This document shows, one piece after another, positions 8,416 to 16,607 of a DNA stretch of 64,000 nt. The stretch's first letter is position 1. Each line of letters begins with the position of its first letter. The notes beneath the pieces were generated by a model. It did no database searches and was not told where the DNA came from. It saw only the letters and a list, made by a program, of their open reading frames with translations. Made by a program: the position numbers and the translations under genes. This DNA comes from Flammeovirgaceae bacterium UBA7330 (lineage in GTDB: Bacteria > Bacteroidota > Bacteroidia > Cytophagales > Cyclobacteriaceae), in the NCBI GenBank assembly GCA_002471275.1, contig DKPQ01000009.1, forward strand, positions 1 through 64,000, written 5' to 3'.

Positions 8416-9054
8416 TTATATATTTTTCTTTGGTTTTGTTACCCAGCGGAAATCACATTTACTTGCACCGCCTGCAATACTGCCTGTTCGTTCCAACCTG
8501 GCATCCCATATTTCAGCCAATGGAAAATCCAATGCGCACCATGTATTGACGCAAAATCTGGACAACCCTTTTGTCTGGAAATATTCAGCAACAGAACATT
8601 TTAAGCAGTCAAATCCAACTACATTATTTTCTACCTCGACATCTTTCCATCGATAAGCGGGACTATTAAATGGAAATGCTCTGAAAAGCTTTGTGGCTCT
8701 CAAAAGTTTAACATAACTGCTACGATTACTCCATCCTGCAAGCCACCAGCAGAAGCTGCCCATTTTTTGATAGATTTTCCAGGCAATTTCGTAAAAGAGT
8801 TGTGTGGTTGTTTCTTCACTTTTGCCCCTTGCTCTTAATTCCTGATGAAAGCCTGTGGACATGGCGGCCAGATGGATCATTAGCGTACCTCCTATTGTGG
8901 GTAATGAAGGTACATCGGGGATGAGCTTTAAGTATCGTTTCCAATAACAATGGATAATGTCAAGTACTTCACTACTGGTAAAATGAGGTGATAGTATTAC
9001 CCTGGCTGATTTATTCGCCTGTATTTTAAACCAGTAAAGCATCAACCTTCTCAT
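8416..9054 (-). CDS. L-2-amino-thiazoline-4-carboxylic acid hydrolase-family protein
   Basis: This 212-residue protein has no signal peptide. The C-terminal signature (GFDCLKCSVAEYFQTKGL, then CVNTWCALDF, and finally GGASKCDFRW) fits the ATC hydrolase-like family, whose members commonly end in a CDFxF/W motif. The biochemical role of the many family members outside the cysteine-forming thiazoline pathway is unknown. It is the gene directly upstream of the frameshifted AraC gene (35-bp gap). That association suggests a link to metal or thiol handling, but I cannot show it. The three Cys residues near the end could bind metal. Confidence 0.72.
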   Translation of the reverse strand: MRRLMLYWFKIQANKSARVILSPHFTSSEVLDIIHCYWKRYLKLIPDVPSLPTIGGTLMIHLAAMSTGFHQELRARGKSEETTTQLFYEIAWKIYQKMGSFCWWLAGWSNRSSYVKLLRATKLFRAFPFNSPAYRWKDVEVENNVVGFDCLKCSVAEYFQTKGLSRFCVNTWCALDFPLAEIWDARLERTGSIAGGASKCDFRWVTKPKKNI

Positions 9055-9117
9055 TTTTTTATCAACATTAAATTTCTTGTCTTCTCATTCTGATTACTCC
9101 CTAATATTAGAGATGGG

Positions 9118-9143
9118 AAAAGGGCCTGCCTCACGACAGACCC
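9118..9143 (-). terminator. probable intrinsic terminator of the 9185-10429 gene
   Basis: On the minus strand GGGTCTG pairs with CAGGCCC (one G-U pair) around an 8-base loop and is followed by TTTTCCC. It lies about 42 bases past the stop at 9185. The stem is good but the T-tract is short. Confidence 0.5.
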
Positions 9144-9184
9144 TTCATCACCGCCTCTCTTTACTCTCCAAACCTAATGCCTTC

Positions 9185-10429
9185 CTAGAAGCTTATAGCC
9201 GCTTCAATTACAATTCCATCAAATTCTCCTCCTTGGTACAGGGTGCCATCGAATCCAGAACCATCGTATTTTTGGTTAACATATTCGATTTTGGTCAGCA
9301 CATTTTTCGTTAGGAACCAACCCGCTCCAACATTAACTCTACTGATTTCAACAGTAGAAGCATTATCATTCACTTCCCCACTTACAGAATTGTACCGGCC
9401 TCCCAGGTACCATTGTTCATCGGCACCAAACCTGTAGAGCGCTTCGGCTCCAAGCTGGGTAAATCCACCTCCTGTAGCGTCATCTCCATTATTGGCAACT
9501 TCATAAACTCCAAAGAATTCAAAACCCTGAAATTTCACGAATGGATTTATCTGGAAAGAAGTGAGATAGCTGAATCTTGGATTGTATCGGCCGGAAAAAT
9601 TACTTCCTTCAGCCACAGCATAGTACCTGCTTCCTGCCCGATCACCTCCATAGATGTAGTCACGGGTACTTTTGTCAGAGCTACTGTAAAATGAACCAGT
9701 CAGCCGGATCCTCAGATCATCGTTCAATTGTTTGTCATACCCGAGTTTTCCGAAAATCACAAAACCCTCATCTGTACTGGTCACACTTTGGTTGAGCCGT
9801 CCGTTTGTAGCCCCCAGCACGCCTATAAAGCCTGAACTTTGAATTGTCAATTCAGCGAATGGTTCGGTGGTGAACGCATCCATGATGTAGTTACCTACGA
9901 AAGGATTAAAAATAGCCCGTGCATTATCAGATCTTCTGAAATGTACATCGCCATAATTGATCTCATCCATACCGAACCTCAGGGTGGCCACGTTCATTAA
10001 CCCGCTCAGTAGCCCCGGTTTGATAAAGTCCAGCTTGTCAATTTGCAAGTAACCACCCTTTACATAAGCTTCGGTATGGTTCCGCGAAGACAAATAGGTT
10101 CTTAAATGCATTCTCATACCATCGGCTAATTGTACATCAAGATTAAGATTGGCAGTCGGCAAATTGAAATTGTTACCAAGAGTGGTCAATGAATCTCCTG
10201 AGTTTGTCTGGGAGATCCCCTGAAACTGAAGTGCAAAATCACCCCCCACACGAACTTTCAGTCCGTCAAAAACAGCATCACTCTGCTTGGAAGTTTCAAA
10301 TACATTCAGGCCATCCTTGTCATTTGGTCGGAAGTAGCCTAGTTCCGGTTGCTGGGCGAATAAATAGCCCGTTCCCAGTATAAATAATACCGTTAAATAT
10401 CTGGGGTTGAAATGTGCTTTCATAATCAT
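9185..10429 (-). CDS. outer-membrane beta-barrel protein (porin-like)
   Basis: This 414-residue protein has a signal peptide ending near LFAQQPELG and a sequence of alternating strands that ends in AAISF. A terminal Phe is a common outer-membrane barrel signal. The segment LKVRVGGDFALQFQG starts the barrel, and NARAIFNPFVGNYIMDAF occurs mid-protein. It resembles Bacteroidetes porin-like proteins; the substrate is unknown. The gene lies 14 bp downstream of the YceI gene and is probably co-transcribed with it. An ATG six bases downstream of the first is also possible. A terminator-like hairpin follows. Confidence 0.78.
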   Translation of the reverse strand: MIMKAHFNPRYLTVLFILGTGYLFAQQPELGYFRPNDKDGLNVFETSKQSDAVFDGLKVRVGGDFALQFQGISQTNSGDSLTTLGNNFNLPTANLNLDVQLADGMRMHLRTYLSSRNHTEAYVKGGYLQIDKLDFIKPGLLSGLMNVATLRFGMDEINYGDVHFRRSDNARAIFNPFVGNYIMDAFTTEPFAELTIQSSGFIGVLGATNGRLNQSVTSTDEGFVIFGKLGYDKQLNDDLRIRLTGSFYSSSDKSTRDYIYGGDRAGSRYYAVAEGSNFSGRYNPRFSYLTSFQINPFVKFQGFEFFGVYEVANNGDDATGGGFTQLGAEALYRFGADEQWYLGGRYNSVSGEVNDNASTVEISRVNVGAGWFLTKNVLTKIEYVNQKYDGSGFDGTLYQGGEFDGIVIEAAISF

Positions 10430-10443
10430 TCTATTTTAAATTA

Positions 10444-11001
10444 TTAAGTATGCTCTACAATTATTTTATATTCGATAGTTACCAGGTCACCCGTTTTCAT
10501 CGTGCCAAACATGGCAGTAGGTGGGGTTACTTTGAAGTCCGTCATTTTGAAAGAGACTGATCCGGTAAATGAGATTTCCCTGCCACTCGAGTTCATGGTG
10601 TATTTTGCTGTAACGGGTATTGCTCGTTCTATTCCTGCAATTTGCAGCTTGCCATCAGCAGCCAACACTTTGCCTTCCCCAATCTCAAATGCATCGGCTT
10701 CATATATCAGGACAGGATATTTTTCCGCTTTAAGTGCTTCCCAGGTTTTATTATCCATAAGTTTTTCTCCACTTGTGATCGATTGAGTTGGGATTGTTAA
10801 TCTTAGATTCCCCAAAAGCAATGGGTTGGTATCCTCAACATGCAACTCCACCTTCACATCTTCCATTTTAACAAGCGATTCCCAGTCATGAAGGGTAGAA
10901 GTACCTTGCACAGCAATCTTGCTGAGTTCAGGATAAAACCTAACCTGTGAGATGGATTCAAAGGATAAAAGTCCAAGGATTATGAAACTCAATAACTTCA
11001 T
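10444..11001 (-). CDS. YceI-family periplasmic protein
   Basis: This 185-residue protein has a signal peptide (MKLLSFIILGLLSFESIS). A YceI-like fold follows, with the strand pattern AVQGTSTLHDWE, ADGKLQIAGIERAIPVTAKY and FKVTPPTAMFGTMKTGD. YceI proteins are lipocalin-like and bind isoprenoid or other hydrophobic ligands. In Bacteroidetes they often sit beside cytochrome and porin genes. Here the gene is 14 bp upstream of the barrel gene at 9185, so export or periplasmic processing of a lipid-soluble compound is possible, but unproven. Confidence 0.88.
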   Translation of the reverse strand: MKLLSFIILGLLSFESISQVRFYPELSKIAVQGTSTLHDWESLVKMEDVKVELHVEDTNPLLLGNLRLTIPTQSITSGEKLMDNKTWEALKAEKYPVLIYEADAFEIGEGKVLAADGKLQIAGIERAIPVTAKYTMNSSGREISFTGSVSFKMTDFKVTPPTAMFGTMKTGDLVTIEYKIIVEHT

Positions 11002-11070
11002 TGTATTAATTTTTTATTCTCTGTGAATTTACGATTATACCGGTCTTTACGATTTTTGAAATCTTGTATA

Positions 11071-11457
11071 TTATTGACGATATTTTGGTCTTCTTCCGGT
11101 TTGAAACTGATCCTGTCTGTTTAGCGAACAGCAGTCCAGTCTTCGGGTTCCGAAGGTGCTGTCAGTGTCATTGGCCATTGATTCCAGCCATCTCTTCCAA
11201 AATGACTTTTTTTCTTTGACATTCTCCTTGAATCCTGTCTTTTTGATGATATCCAGGATATATTCGGGGCTATATTGATAGGATTTAAAATTTATACTTA
11301 AACTATTGAGGCTTGTCCATTTGAAGTCGACTTCCTTCATACTTTCAAGCTTGGTGTATATCGCGTTCCGCACCTCACCGGGTATCTCCCCATCTGAGGT
11401 TAAATTCAAAGTTTTACTGAAATCTTCCATTGCTCCATGTGTTAATTGTACTGACAT
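11071..11457 (-). CDS. small cysteine-tailed hypothetical protein
   Basis: This 128-residue protein starts MSVQLTHGAMEDFSKTLNL. The middle, SINFKSYQYSPEYILDIIKK, has a ferredoxin-like alternating pattern reminiscent of an HMA fold without a CxxC. Near the C-terminus comes FWKRWLESMANDTDSTFGTRRLDCCSLN. The xFGxxRLDCCxLN tail is a recurring ending of small Bacteroidetes proteins in metal or redox neighbourhoods, from memory. The last 14 residues look atypical and could be out of family. There is no signal peptide. Function unknown; the paired Cys suggests metal or thiol binding. Confidence 0.6.
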   Translation of the reverse strand: MSVQLTHGAMEDFSKTLNLTSDGEIPGEVRNAIYTKLESMKEVDFKWTSLNSLSINFKSYQYSPEYILDIIKKTGFKENVKEKKSFWKRWLESMANDTDSTFGTRRLDCCSLNRQDQFQTGRRPKYRQ

Positions 11458-11531
11458 TAACTGCTTTTGGAATTGCTCAGTTTGATGAAATTAAGAGAAG
11501 GATTTATCGTTTTTTGCCGCAGGTAAAACCA

Positions 11532-12380
11532 CTAATGTGAAACCAGAGAGGGCCTTATCTCACAGATACCTTGGGCTTCTTCAAGAATTCTTTTTGCTTT
11601 GATTTTTCCTAAAGAAAACTGATCCAGCCTATCCGGATGATCATAAATTGTTTGGCAAAGTATAACTCCTTTAGCAAGAAATGCAGCCTTCTGTGCGTTG
11701 GTGAGGGAGGAAAGACAAGTTACAGGGTATAGTCCATTTTTTGAGATCATCTCCTTCAGGCTACTTCCTGCAGGGTAGTCCCAACCGATCATGCGCAATC
11801 CGGTATATTCTCCATTGTGGATGGCATCTTCAGTAAACTTTCCATTTGTTACCACCCATCCCTGATGAAATTTATCTCTTTTCCCCTGCGAATTTCTCCA
11901 GCTATATTCCACATCCTTGAATCTGGAATAGATGTTTAGCGGTAATTTTGTATCCGTTTTAAATCCAGGCTGATTGTGAAATTTGCATTCAATCATAAAA
12001 TGCCCGTTTTCGTTTTCAGCAACCACATCAATCTGGTGAGTCCAGTTTTTCCCAATGATGGGTACGTTTGTCATTACATTATATCCTAGTGCTCTTAATA
12101 GCTCTCCAATAAAAAAATTGAAGGGAAAAAACGAAGCTCCAAACGCTACAATGGCTGATTTCAGGTTGTACCTGGATGCAGAAAGAGAAATGTGCTTTTG
12201 GAGATACTTATGAACAATCTTAAACAATCTCACGGTAGTAATGCCCTCGTATAATTCAGCTTCTATTGCTCCAAGGACCCGCCAGAGCTGCTCATCGGTC
12301 ACACCCGAATTGTACAGACTCCTGATTAGCTTTTCTTGTGAAAATACTTCCAAGCTGCCGGAAATCTTCAATACATTCAT
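11532..12380 (-). CDS. ATP-cone domain fused to restriction-endonuclease-like domain
   Basis: About 282 residues. Residues 1-75 form an ATP-cone-like domain (VFSQEKLIRSLYNSGVTDEQ, then LFKIVHKYLQKH). Next comes a PD-(D/E)xK nuclease-like core: HQIDVVAENENGHFMIECKF gives the Asp and the ExK. A helical C-terminus (LDQFSLGKIKAKRILEEAQ) may be a helix-hairpin-helix. The ATP-cone normally senses nucleotides in ribonucleotide reductase, so this is a nucleotide-sensing, nuclease-like protein of unknown role. I chose the ATG at 12380, one base after the upstream stop, over the ATG at 12419 that would overlap it. Confidence 0.72.
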   Translation of the reverse strand: MNVLKISGSLEVFSQEKLIRSLYNSGVTDEQLWRVLGAIEAELYEGITTVRLFKIVHKYLQKHISLSASRYNLKSAIVAFGASFFPFNFFIGELLRALGYNVMTNVPIIGKNWTHQIDVVAENENGHFMIECKFHNQPGFKTDTKLPLNIYSRFKDVEYSWRNSQGKRDKFHQGWVVTNGKFTEDAIHNGEYTGLRMIGWDYPAGSSLKEMISKNGLYPVTCLSSLTNAQKAAFLAKGVILCQTIYDHPDRLDQFSLGKIKAKRILEEAQGICEIRPSLVSH

Positions 12381-12381
12381 G

Positions 12382-12942
12382 TTAGTATCCCGCGTTTTCC
12401 CACTCGTCCAGCACTTCACGGTTCAATACGGTTTGGAAAAGATGAATATCTTCCAATAATCCAAGGGAATCTAGAAAGAGTTTTGTATTGTCCATCAATT
12501 CAATATTCATCGTCAACATACAAGACATATCTTCACTTCCTTCCCAGTGCTCCAGCACACCATTTCCTTTGATATAATAGGCGGTCTCATTATAAAACAG
12601 TTCACCCTTCAGGTCAAAAATCCTTTTTGGATGCGAACTGGTTTCAATTTCCGAAAGAGATAGCCTGGTGTTAAGGGCCACATCATAGTCATAGAAAAAT
12701 CGATTCGAGGGGATATGATCGTCCAAGGTGTCGTCCAGTTTGAAATTGATGATTACCTCAGCTTTATCATAATCCAGCAGTACATTGATATTTTTGAACT
12801 CACGGGTTTTTAGAGTATCTCCTTCCAGAGTTTTAGCAACCAATTTACCTTTTCGAGTGATGTAAGTTCGTTGTGCTTCGGCTGTATAAATAGATATTGC
12901 CAACAAAATCAAAGTACCTAAAAAGAGGATAATTCGCTTCAT
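12382..12942 (-). CDS. exported hypothetical protein
   Basis: This 186-residue protein has a signal peptide ending near IYTAEAQRT. The mature part is mostly beta-strand, with LLDYDKAEVIINFKLDDTLD, an internal SHPKRIFDLKGELFYN and GNGVLEHW. The strand pattern is similar in style to YceI-like proteins and to the protein at 24011, but no signature is certain. Its stop is one base before the ATG of the ATP-cone nuclease, so the two are translationally coupled, which is an odd pairing for an exported protein. Function unknown. Confidence 0.6.
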   Translation of the reverse strand: MKRIILFLGTLILLAISIYTAEAQRTYITRKGKLVAKTLEGDTLKTREFKNINVLLDYDKAEVIINFKLDDTLDDHIPSNRFFYDYDVALNTRLSLSEIETSSHPKRIFDLKGELFYNETAYYIKGNGVLEHWEGSEDMSCMLTMNIELMDNTKLFLDSLGLLEDIHLFQTVLNREVLDEWENAGY

Positions 12943-13025
12943 AACAGTTTCCTTTTTGTCTCAACTAAATGTACTCTCAAAAGGAACTCCTGATTTATTA
13001 TATAGGAACTTTGAATTACGAAATT

Positions 13026-13589
13026 TTATTCTTTCCTTTTATGCGGAGGATGTTTTTTTAACGCATATGCTATCCCAATAATCATCACCGTTGTAGCTAT
13101 CAAGGTAATCCATAAACCAATGAGCATACCCTCTCGAATAGAGGTGTTTTGAGCAGCTTGTGATTTGCGTTTGCTATTTCCGGATGTGTAAGGCTTGATG
13201 GATTCCTTCTCTTTTTCGTCAATTAGTTTGGTTTCTATTGTATCTTCCCCTTTAGAAGATATATGTTCAAGAATTGCCTCAATTTCAATATCTGATAGCG
13301 GTATGGCGGGCATTGGAATCATGTTATTTTCATTGAATACGGCTACTGCTTGCTCGTCACCTTCGTTGATCATTGACTGGGACTCTCGAATAAATCTAAA
13401 TATCCATGCCTTATTGTGTCTATCCAGTACCCCATTTAGGTCAGGTCCTACAAGTTTACCTCCACCAATTGTATGACATGCGGCACAGTTTGTAGTAAAT
13501 AGTGCAGATCCGTCTACTTCCTGAGCCTTGGATGACAAGGTACTATAGATCAACAATCCCACAAGCAACACAACTCTGTACGTAATCAT
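13026..13589 (-). CDS. membrane-anchored c-type cytochrome
   Basis: This 187-residue protein has a signal peptide. One haem-binding CAACH motif lies at about residues 35-39, in LFTTNCAACHTIGGGKLVGP. A methionine ligand candidate is in NNMIPMPAIPLSD, and a C-terminal transmembrane helix (IGLWITLIATTVMIIGIAYA) is followed by a basic tail. It lies 3 bp past a second cytochrome gene. It probably passes electrons in the periplasm. The partner oxidase or dehydrogenase is not in the window. Confidence 0.88.
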   Translation of the reverse strand: MITYRVVLLVGLLIYSTLSSKAQEVDGSALFTTNCAACHTIGGGKLVGPDLNGVLDRHNKAWIFRFIRESQSMINEGDEQAVAVFNENNMIPMPAIPLSDIEIEAILEHISSKGEDTIETKLIDEKEKESIKPYTSGNSKRKSQAAQNTSIREGMLIGLWITLIATTVMIIGIAYALKKHPPHKRKE

Positions 13590-13592
13590 TCT

Positions 13593-13904
13593 TTAGTTGG
13601 CTGACTTCATAAACTCAAGTACCTTTTGTGCTTCAAGCTGAGTAAGTTGTGCCCGTAACTTCATATGTGTGAGGGCAACTTCCCATTCTACGTCACTAAA
13701 TGTTGCCGGTGAGGCTGTATTGTGGCACCGGATGCATGACTCCGCCCATATCTGTACCCCGCTTTTCTGTAAAACATATTCCGGAGTGCCTTTTTTATTT
13801 TCCCCGCTATTTGAAACATTTTTCTGCGTAGCACATTGTACAAACACTAAAGTTGTAAATCCGAATGCCAAGAACCAAAACAAATATTTATTTATTTTTT
13901 TCAT
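13593..13904 (-). CDS. small cytochrome c-like lipoprotein
   Basis: About 103 residues. A lipoprotein-type signal ends at FVQCATQ. A single CIRCH haem motif occurs in IWAESCIRCHNTASPATFSD. The C-terminal LTQLEAQKVLEFMKSAN is a typical last helix of small class I cytochromes. The ATG at 13904 was chosen because the longer frame (13934) would overlap the barrel gene that ends at 13916. It lies between an outer-membrane barrel gene and another cytochrome gene, so it is part of an electron-transfer cluster. Confidence 0.82.
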   Translation of the reverse strand: MKKINKYLFWFLAFGFTTLVFVQCATQKNVSNSGENKKGTPEYVLQKSGVQIWAESCIRCHNTASPATFSDVEWEVALTHMKLRAQLTQLEAQKVLEFMKSAN

Positions 13905-13915
13905 TTCTATCGATT

Positions 13916-15088
13916 TTAAAAGCCTAGCGTCCATTGCAAGTAGAAAGTATTTACATCTAGCTCCTCAGGTTCTTCTCCATCTTCCGCATGTCCTCCGGTA
14001 ATGTTCTCCATTTGATATGCAAACTTGATCGCTGTTCTCCAGTCAATCCAGTAGTTCAACCCCAGTGTCAATTGAGAACTTTCAGTTTCCCAGGGTGCTT
14101 CTTCTGGAGTGTTCAGCGTAGAATAACGACCTACAAGTTCCAGATTCTTAACAAACTGACTATTACCAAATGTTGGCCGATAGCCTAGCTGAAAGAAAGA
14201 GGTGTTGGATTTGTTTGTAAAACTGTAGGTTTCAGTGACACTATCTTCTTCAACCTCATAAGTTTGGTCATCAATATTGATAAAATTCAGTTGGCCCTTT
14301 AGATCCACGATTCCTCCAAGAAATGACAGCTTCCTGACAAAAGTCCAGTCAATGGCGTAAAGAAAGGCTCCAATATTCTCTAAATCAGAGTCCCTATCAC
14401 CTAACTTTGCGGATAGGGCTGAAAAACCAATTTCCAGGGATTGGTCTTTTAAGGGGAAAATACCTAACCTGCCTCCAATAGATTTATTGTTGTTATTGTC
14501 CAACGAGGATTCATGTTTGATCATTCCCACTTCCTCTGCTTCTCCTTCACCATCTTCTATTCGAGGACCATTGGTAGTATACAATGAATAGTTGAATTTC
14601 ATGTTACCCAAATAGGAGGCCCCCCTCAGTTCAATGCCCAAATCCGCGGTCGGCAATAAGCCATCATGTCCATATCCCAGAGGGTTTGTGGGGAGCCTAT
14701 TGATCCATGAGGGGTGCAACCGATCAAAAAATATCCCAAACGGTACAAGAATTTTGCCTGCACGGAGATGCACATTGGGAGCCAGTGAATAGTAGAAATT
14801 GGCATATTCGATGGCAATTTCTACTTCACCATCCTCATAAGCAAATTCCAGTTCCCCCTCGTAAAACAACTTATCGGATTGTTGATATAAAAACACAGGA
14901 ATAAACCGTGCATTTCCAAAAGTTGATTCTTCATCATTTGATTGAAAGGTTGCATCAGAGTATCCTCTAAGCATAAACCGACTGTTCCCAGGTTTTGGAT
15001 CTGTTGTATCTGAAGTACTCTGAGCATTTAACTGTAATGCTGCTAGTATGATCAAGGAAGCCGAACTTATAATGTATTTGTTCTTCAT
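13916..15088 (-). CDS. outer-membrane beta-barrel protein (porin-like)
   Basis: This 390-residue protein has a signal peptide ending at LQLNAQST. Barrel strands begin with FMLRGYSDATFQSND; the middle has HLRAGKILVPFGIFFDRLHP, a segment shared by porin-like and OprO/P-type proteins. It ends QWTLGF with a terminal Phe. An acidic stretch (DGEGEAEEVG) may be a surface loop. It sits between cytochrome genes on the same strand, 8 bp after the one at 15096. A channel for a redox substrate or metal complex is plausible but unproven. Confidence 0.8.
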   Translation of the reverse strand: MKNKYIISSASLIILAALQLNAQSTSDTTDPKPGNSRFMLRGYSDATFQSNDEESTFGNARFIPVFLYQQSDKLFYEGELEFAYEDGEVEIAIEYANFYYSLAPNVHLRAGKILVPFGIFFDRLHPSWINRLPTNPLGYGHDGLLPTADLGIELRGASYLGNMKFNYSLYTTNGPRIEDGEGEAEEVGMIKHESSLDNNNNKSIGGRLGIFPLKDQSLEIGFSALSAKLGDRDSDLENIGAFLYAIDWTFVRKLSFLGGIVDLKGQLNFINIDDQTYEVEEDSVTETYSFTNKSNTSFFQLGYRPTFGNSQFVKNLELVGRYSTLNTPEEAPWETESSQLTLGLNYWIDWRTAIKFAYQMENITGGHAEDGEEPEELDVNTFYLQWTLGF

Positions 15089-15095
15089 AAGACAA

Positions 15096-15470
15096 TTATT
15101 TTTTCAGAGTTCTTATATAGGAAACCAGTTGCCAACGTTGTTCCTCAGTCAGAGAAGCCTTGTAAGAAGCCATTGGTGCCCGGCCTTCTGTAATCTTCCA
15201 AAAAATAGCCCCATCACTTTGAGTGGTGAATGTTGACGTAGTAAAGTTTCCGGGTTTTGGATTTAAAGCAACCCCGGCTGCTCCGTCCCCCTTACCTTTT
15301 TCTCCATGACAAATGACGCAGTAGGTAGCATAGATCTTTTTGCCTTGCTTAATAGCATTCTCCTGACCAGCTACCGGATTTTTAAGTTTATTGGCTTCTG
15401 CCGGTGCCTTCCACGGCTCTTGGATAATGGTTATGTTCATTAAAATGAAAATGATCAGCATTGATTTCAT
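15096..15470 (-). CDS. c-type cytochrome
   Basis: About 124 residues. A short signal peptide is followed by a class I cytochrome domain, with the haem motif CVICH in YATYCVICHGEKGKGDGAAG, a methionine ligand candidate in GRAPMASYKASLTEEQRWQL and a final helix (VSYIRTLKK). I took the ATG at 15470; an ATG at 15482 adds four residues. It is the promoter-proximal gene of the cluster 15470-13026, which has three cytochromes and one barrel. The cluster's substrate is unknown. Confidence 0.87.
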   Translation of the reverse strand: MKSMLIIFILMNITIIQEPWKAPAEANKLKNPVAGQENAIKQGKKIYATYCVICHGEKGKGDGAAGVALNPKPGNFTTSTFTTQSDGAIFWKITEGRAPMASYKASLTEEQRWQLVSYIRTLKK

Positions 15471-15635
15471 AAATTCTATCAAGGTTATTAGTGAATTGTG
15501 TGCTTTTTCATCTGCACTGGTAATCTTAATTTATTTCTAGAGCATTTTCGCTTAATCAAACTTAGTAGTGAATTGTAAGTTCCTGTTTACGTTATTTTGG
15601 TTATGATTTAAGAAATCTTGCTACCCATCCAGCGA

Positions 15636-16529
15636 TCAGGTTAAGCGGGGCTTAAATCCTTCATAGTAACAAAAGGAGCCAATCCTGGTATTGATAAAAT
15701 CCGTTTCTTTCACACCCGTAAAGCCAGCTTCCTGCATAAATTCAGGAAGTCTGCCATCCACATTATCCCTGGTATTCTTAAATCCATCCAGCAATTGAAC
15801 TGCATAAAAAGCCGTTCTCATTATTGATGACTTTGCTCTTCCCCAGTCACCAATGATTAGCTTGCCTCCAGGTTCGAGGACCCTAAAGATTTCCATCATT
15901 GCGTGTCGTTTGTTTTCAAGGTTCAGGTGATGAAACACCAGGCAACTGTACACCTTGTCGAATGAGTCTGAAGGGAAGGGGAAAGTCTCTCCATCATACA
16001 GTTTCAAAGGGATTTTGATACCGTATCGGGCAAATTTTCGATTGGCCATTTTTCTTACTTTCGGATCTATGTCCAGTCCTGTGAACCGGGACTCGGGAGA
16101 TCTGCCAGCTCCGAGTAGTAGGTTAGCGCCCGTCCCAAAACCAAACTCCAGGATACGCTCTCTATCGCGCGGGTCCAGGTGATCGATCAGTTTGTCCCTG
16201 AACTTACTCTCTGGCATGGTCAGCCTGATCGTCAGGTCATACCAAAGGGTCAGCCAGTCAAATCCGAGTGCCGGAACGTATTTCTGTATTTTAATTTTGC
16301 GATGCATATCAGAGAACTTTTGTTTTCTCTCAAAAAGTGTCCAACCTTGCTCAACCATGCATCTATGGGATCCGTATGCACAGAAAATACAACATGTCCC
16401 AATTGGGGTTTCGATCATATTCTCACAACCAGAGCAAAAATATTTTTCCAGTTTTTCAGAAGGAATTTTTTTAGATTGCTGATGACCACATATAGGGCAG
16501 GTCAAGATTGATTCTTCAAAAAGGTGCAT
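15636..16529 (-). CDS. GDCCVxC-like Cys-rich domain fused to a class I methyltransferase
   Basis: This 297-residue protein has an N-terminal Cys-rich module (residues 1-60): two CxxC pairs in LTCPICGH and YFCSGC, then ETPIGTCCIFCAYGSHRC. The latter closely resembles the stand-alone GDCCVxC small (seleno)protein family found in mercury and copper islands. The remainder is a SAM-dependent methyltransferase, with motif I at ILEFGFGTGANLLLG (about 144-158), an acidic FTGLDIDPKVRKM, and the post-motif EPGGKLIIGDWG. The product could methylate a metal or metalloid, or a small lipid, with the Cys module holding the metal. That combination is inference. Confidence 0.8.
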   Translation of the reverse strand: MHLFEESILTCPICGHQQSKKIPSEKLEKYFCSGCENMIETPIGTCCIFCAYGSHRCMVEQGWTLFERKQKFSDMHRKIKIQKYVPALGFDWLTLWYDLTIRLTMPESKFRDKLIDHLDPRDRERILEFGFGTGANLLLGAGRSPESRFTGLDIDPKVRKMANRKFARYGIKIPLKLYDGETFPFPSDSFDKVYSCLVFHHLNLENKRHAMMEIFRVLEPGGKLIIGDWGRAKSSIMRTAFYAVQLLDGFKNTRDNVDGRLPEFMQEAGFTGVKETDFINTRIGSFCYYEGFKPRLT

Positions 16530-16607
16530 ACAAGTATCAATAATTCAGAAAAATCTTACTGTCGGCCGGTAAAAAATATTCCTATCCCCTCTTCACGCTG
16601 CTTTGGT

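Noticed and set aside
16569..16590. Weak hairpin-like GCCGG sequence after the methyltransferase region
   Set aside because: Arms are short and mismatched, without a T-tract on the relevant strand.
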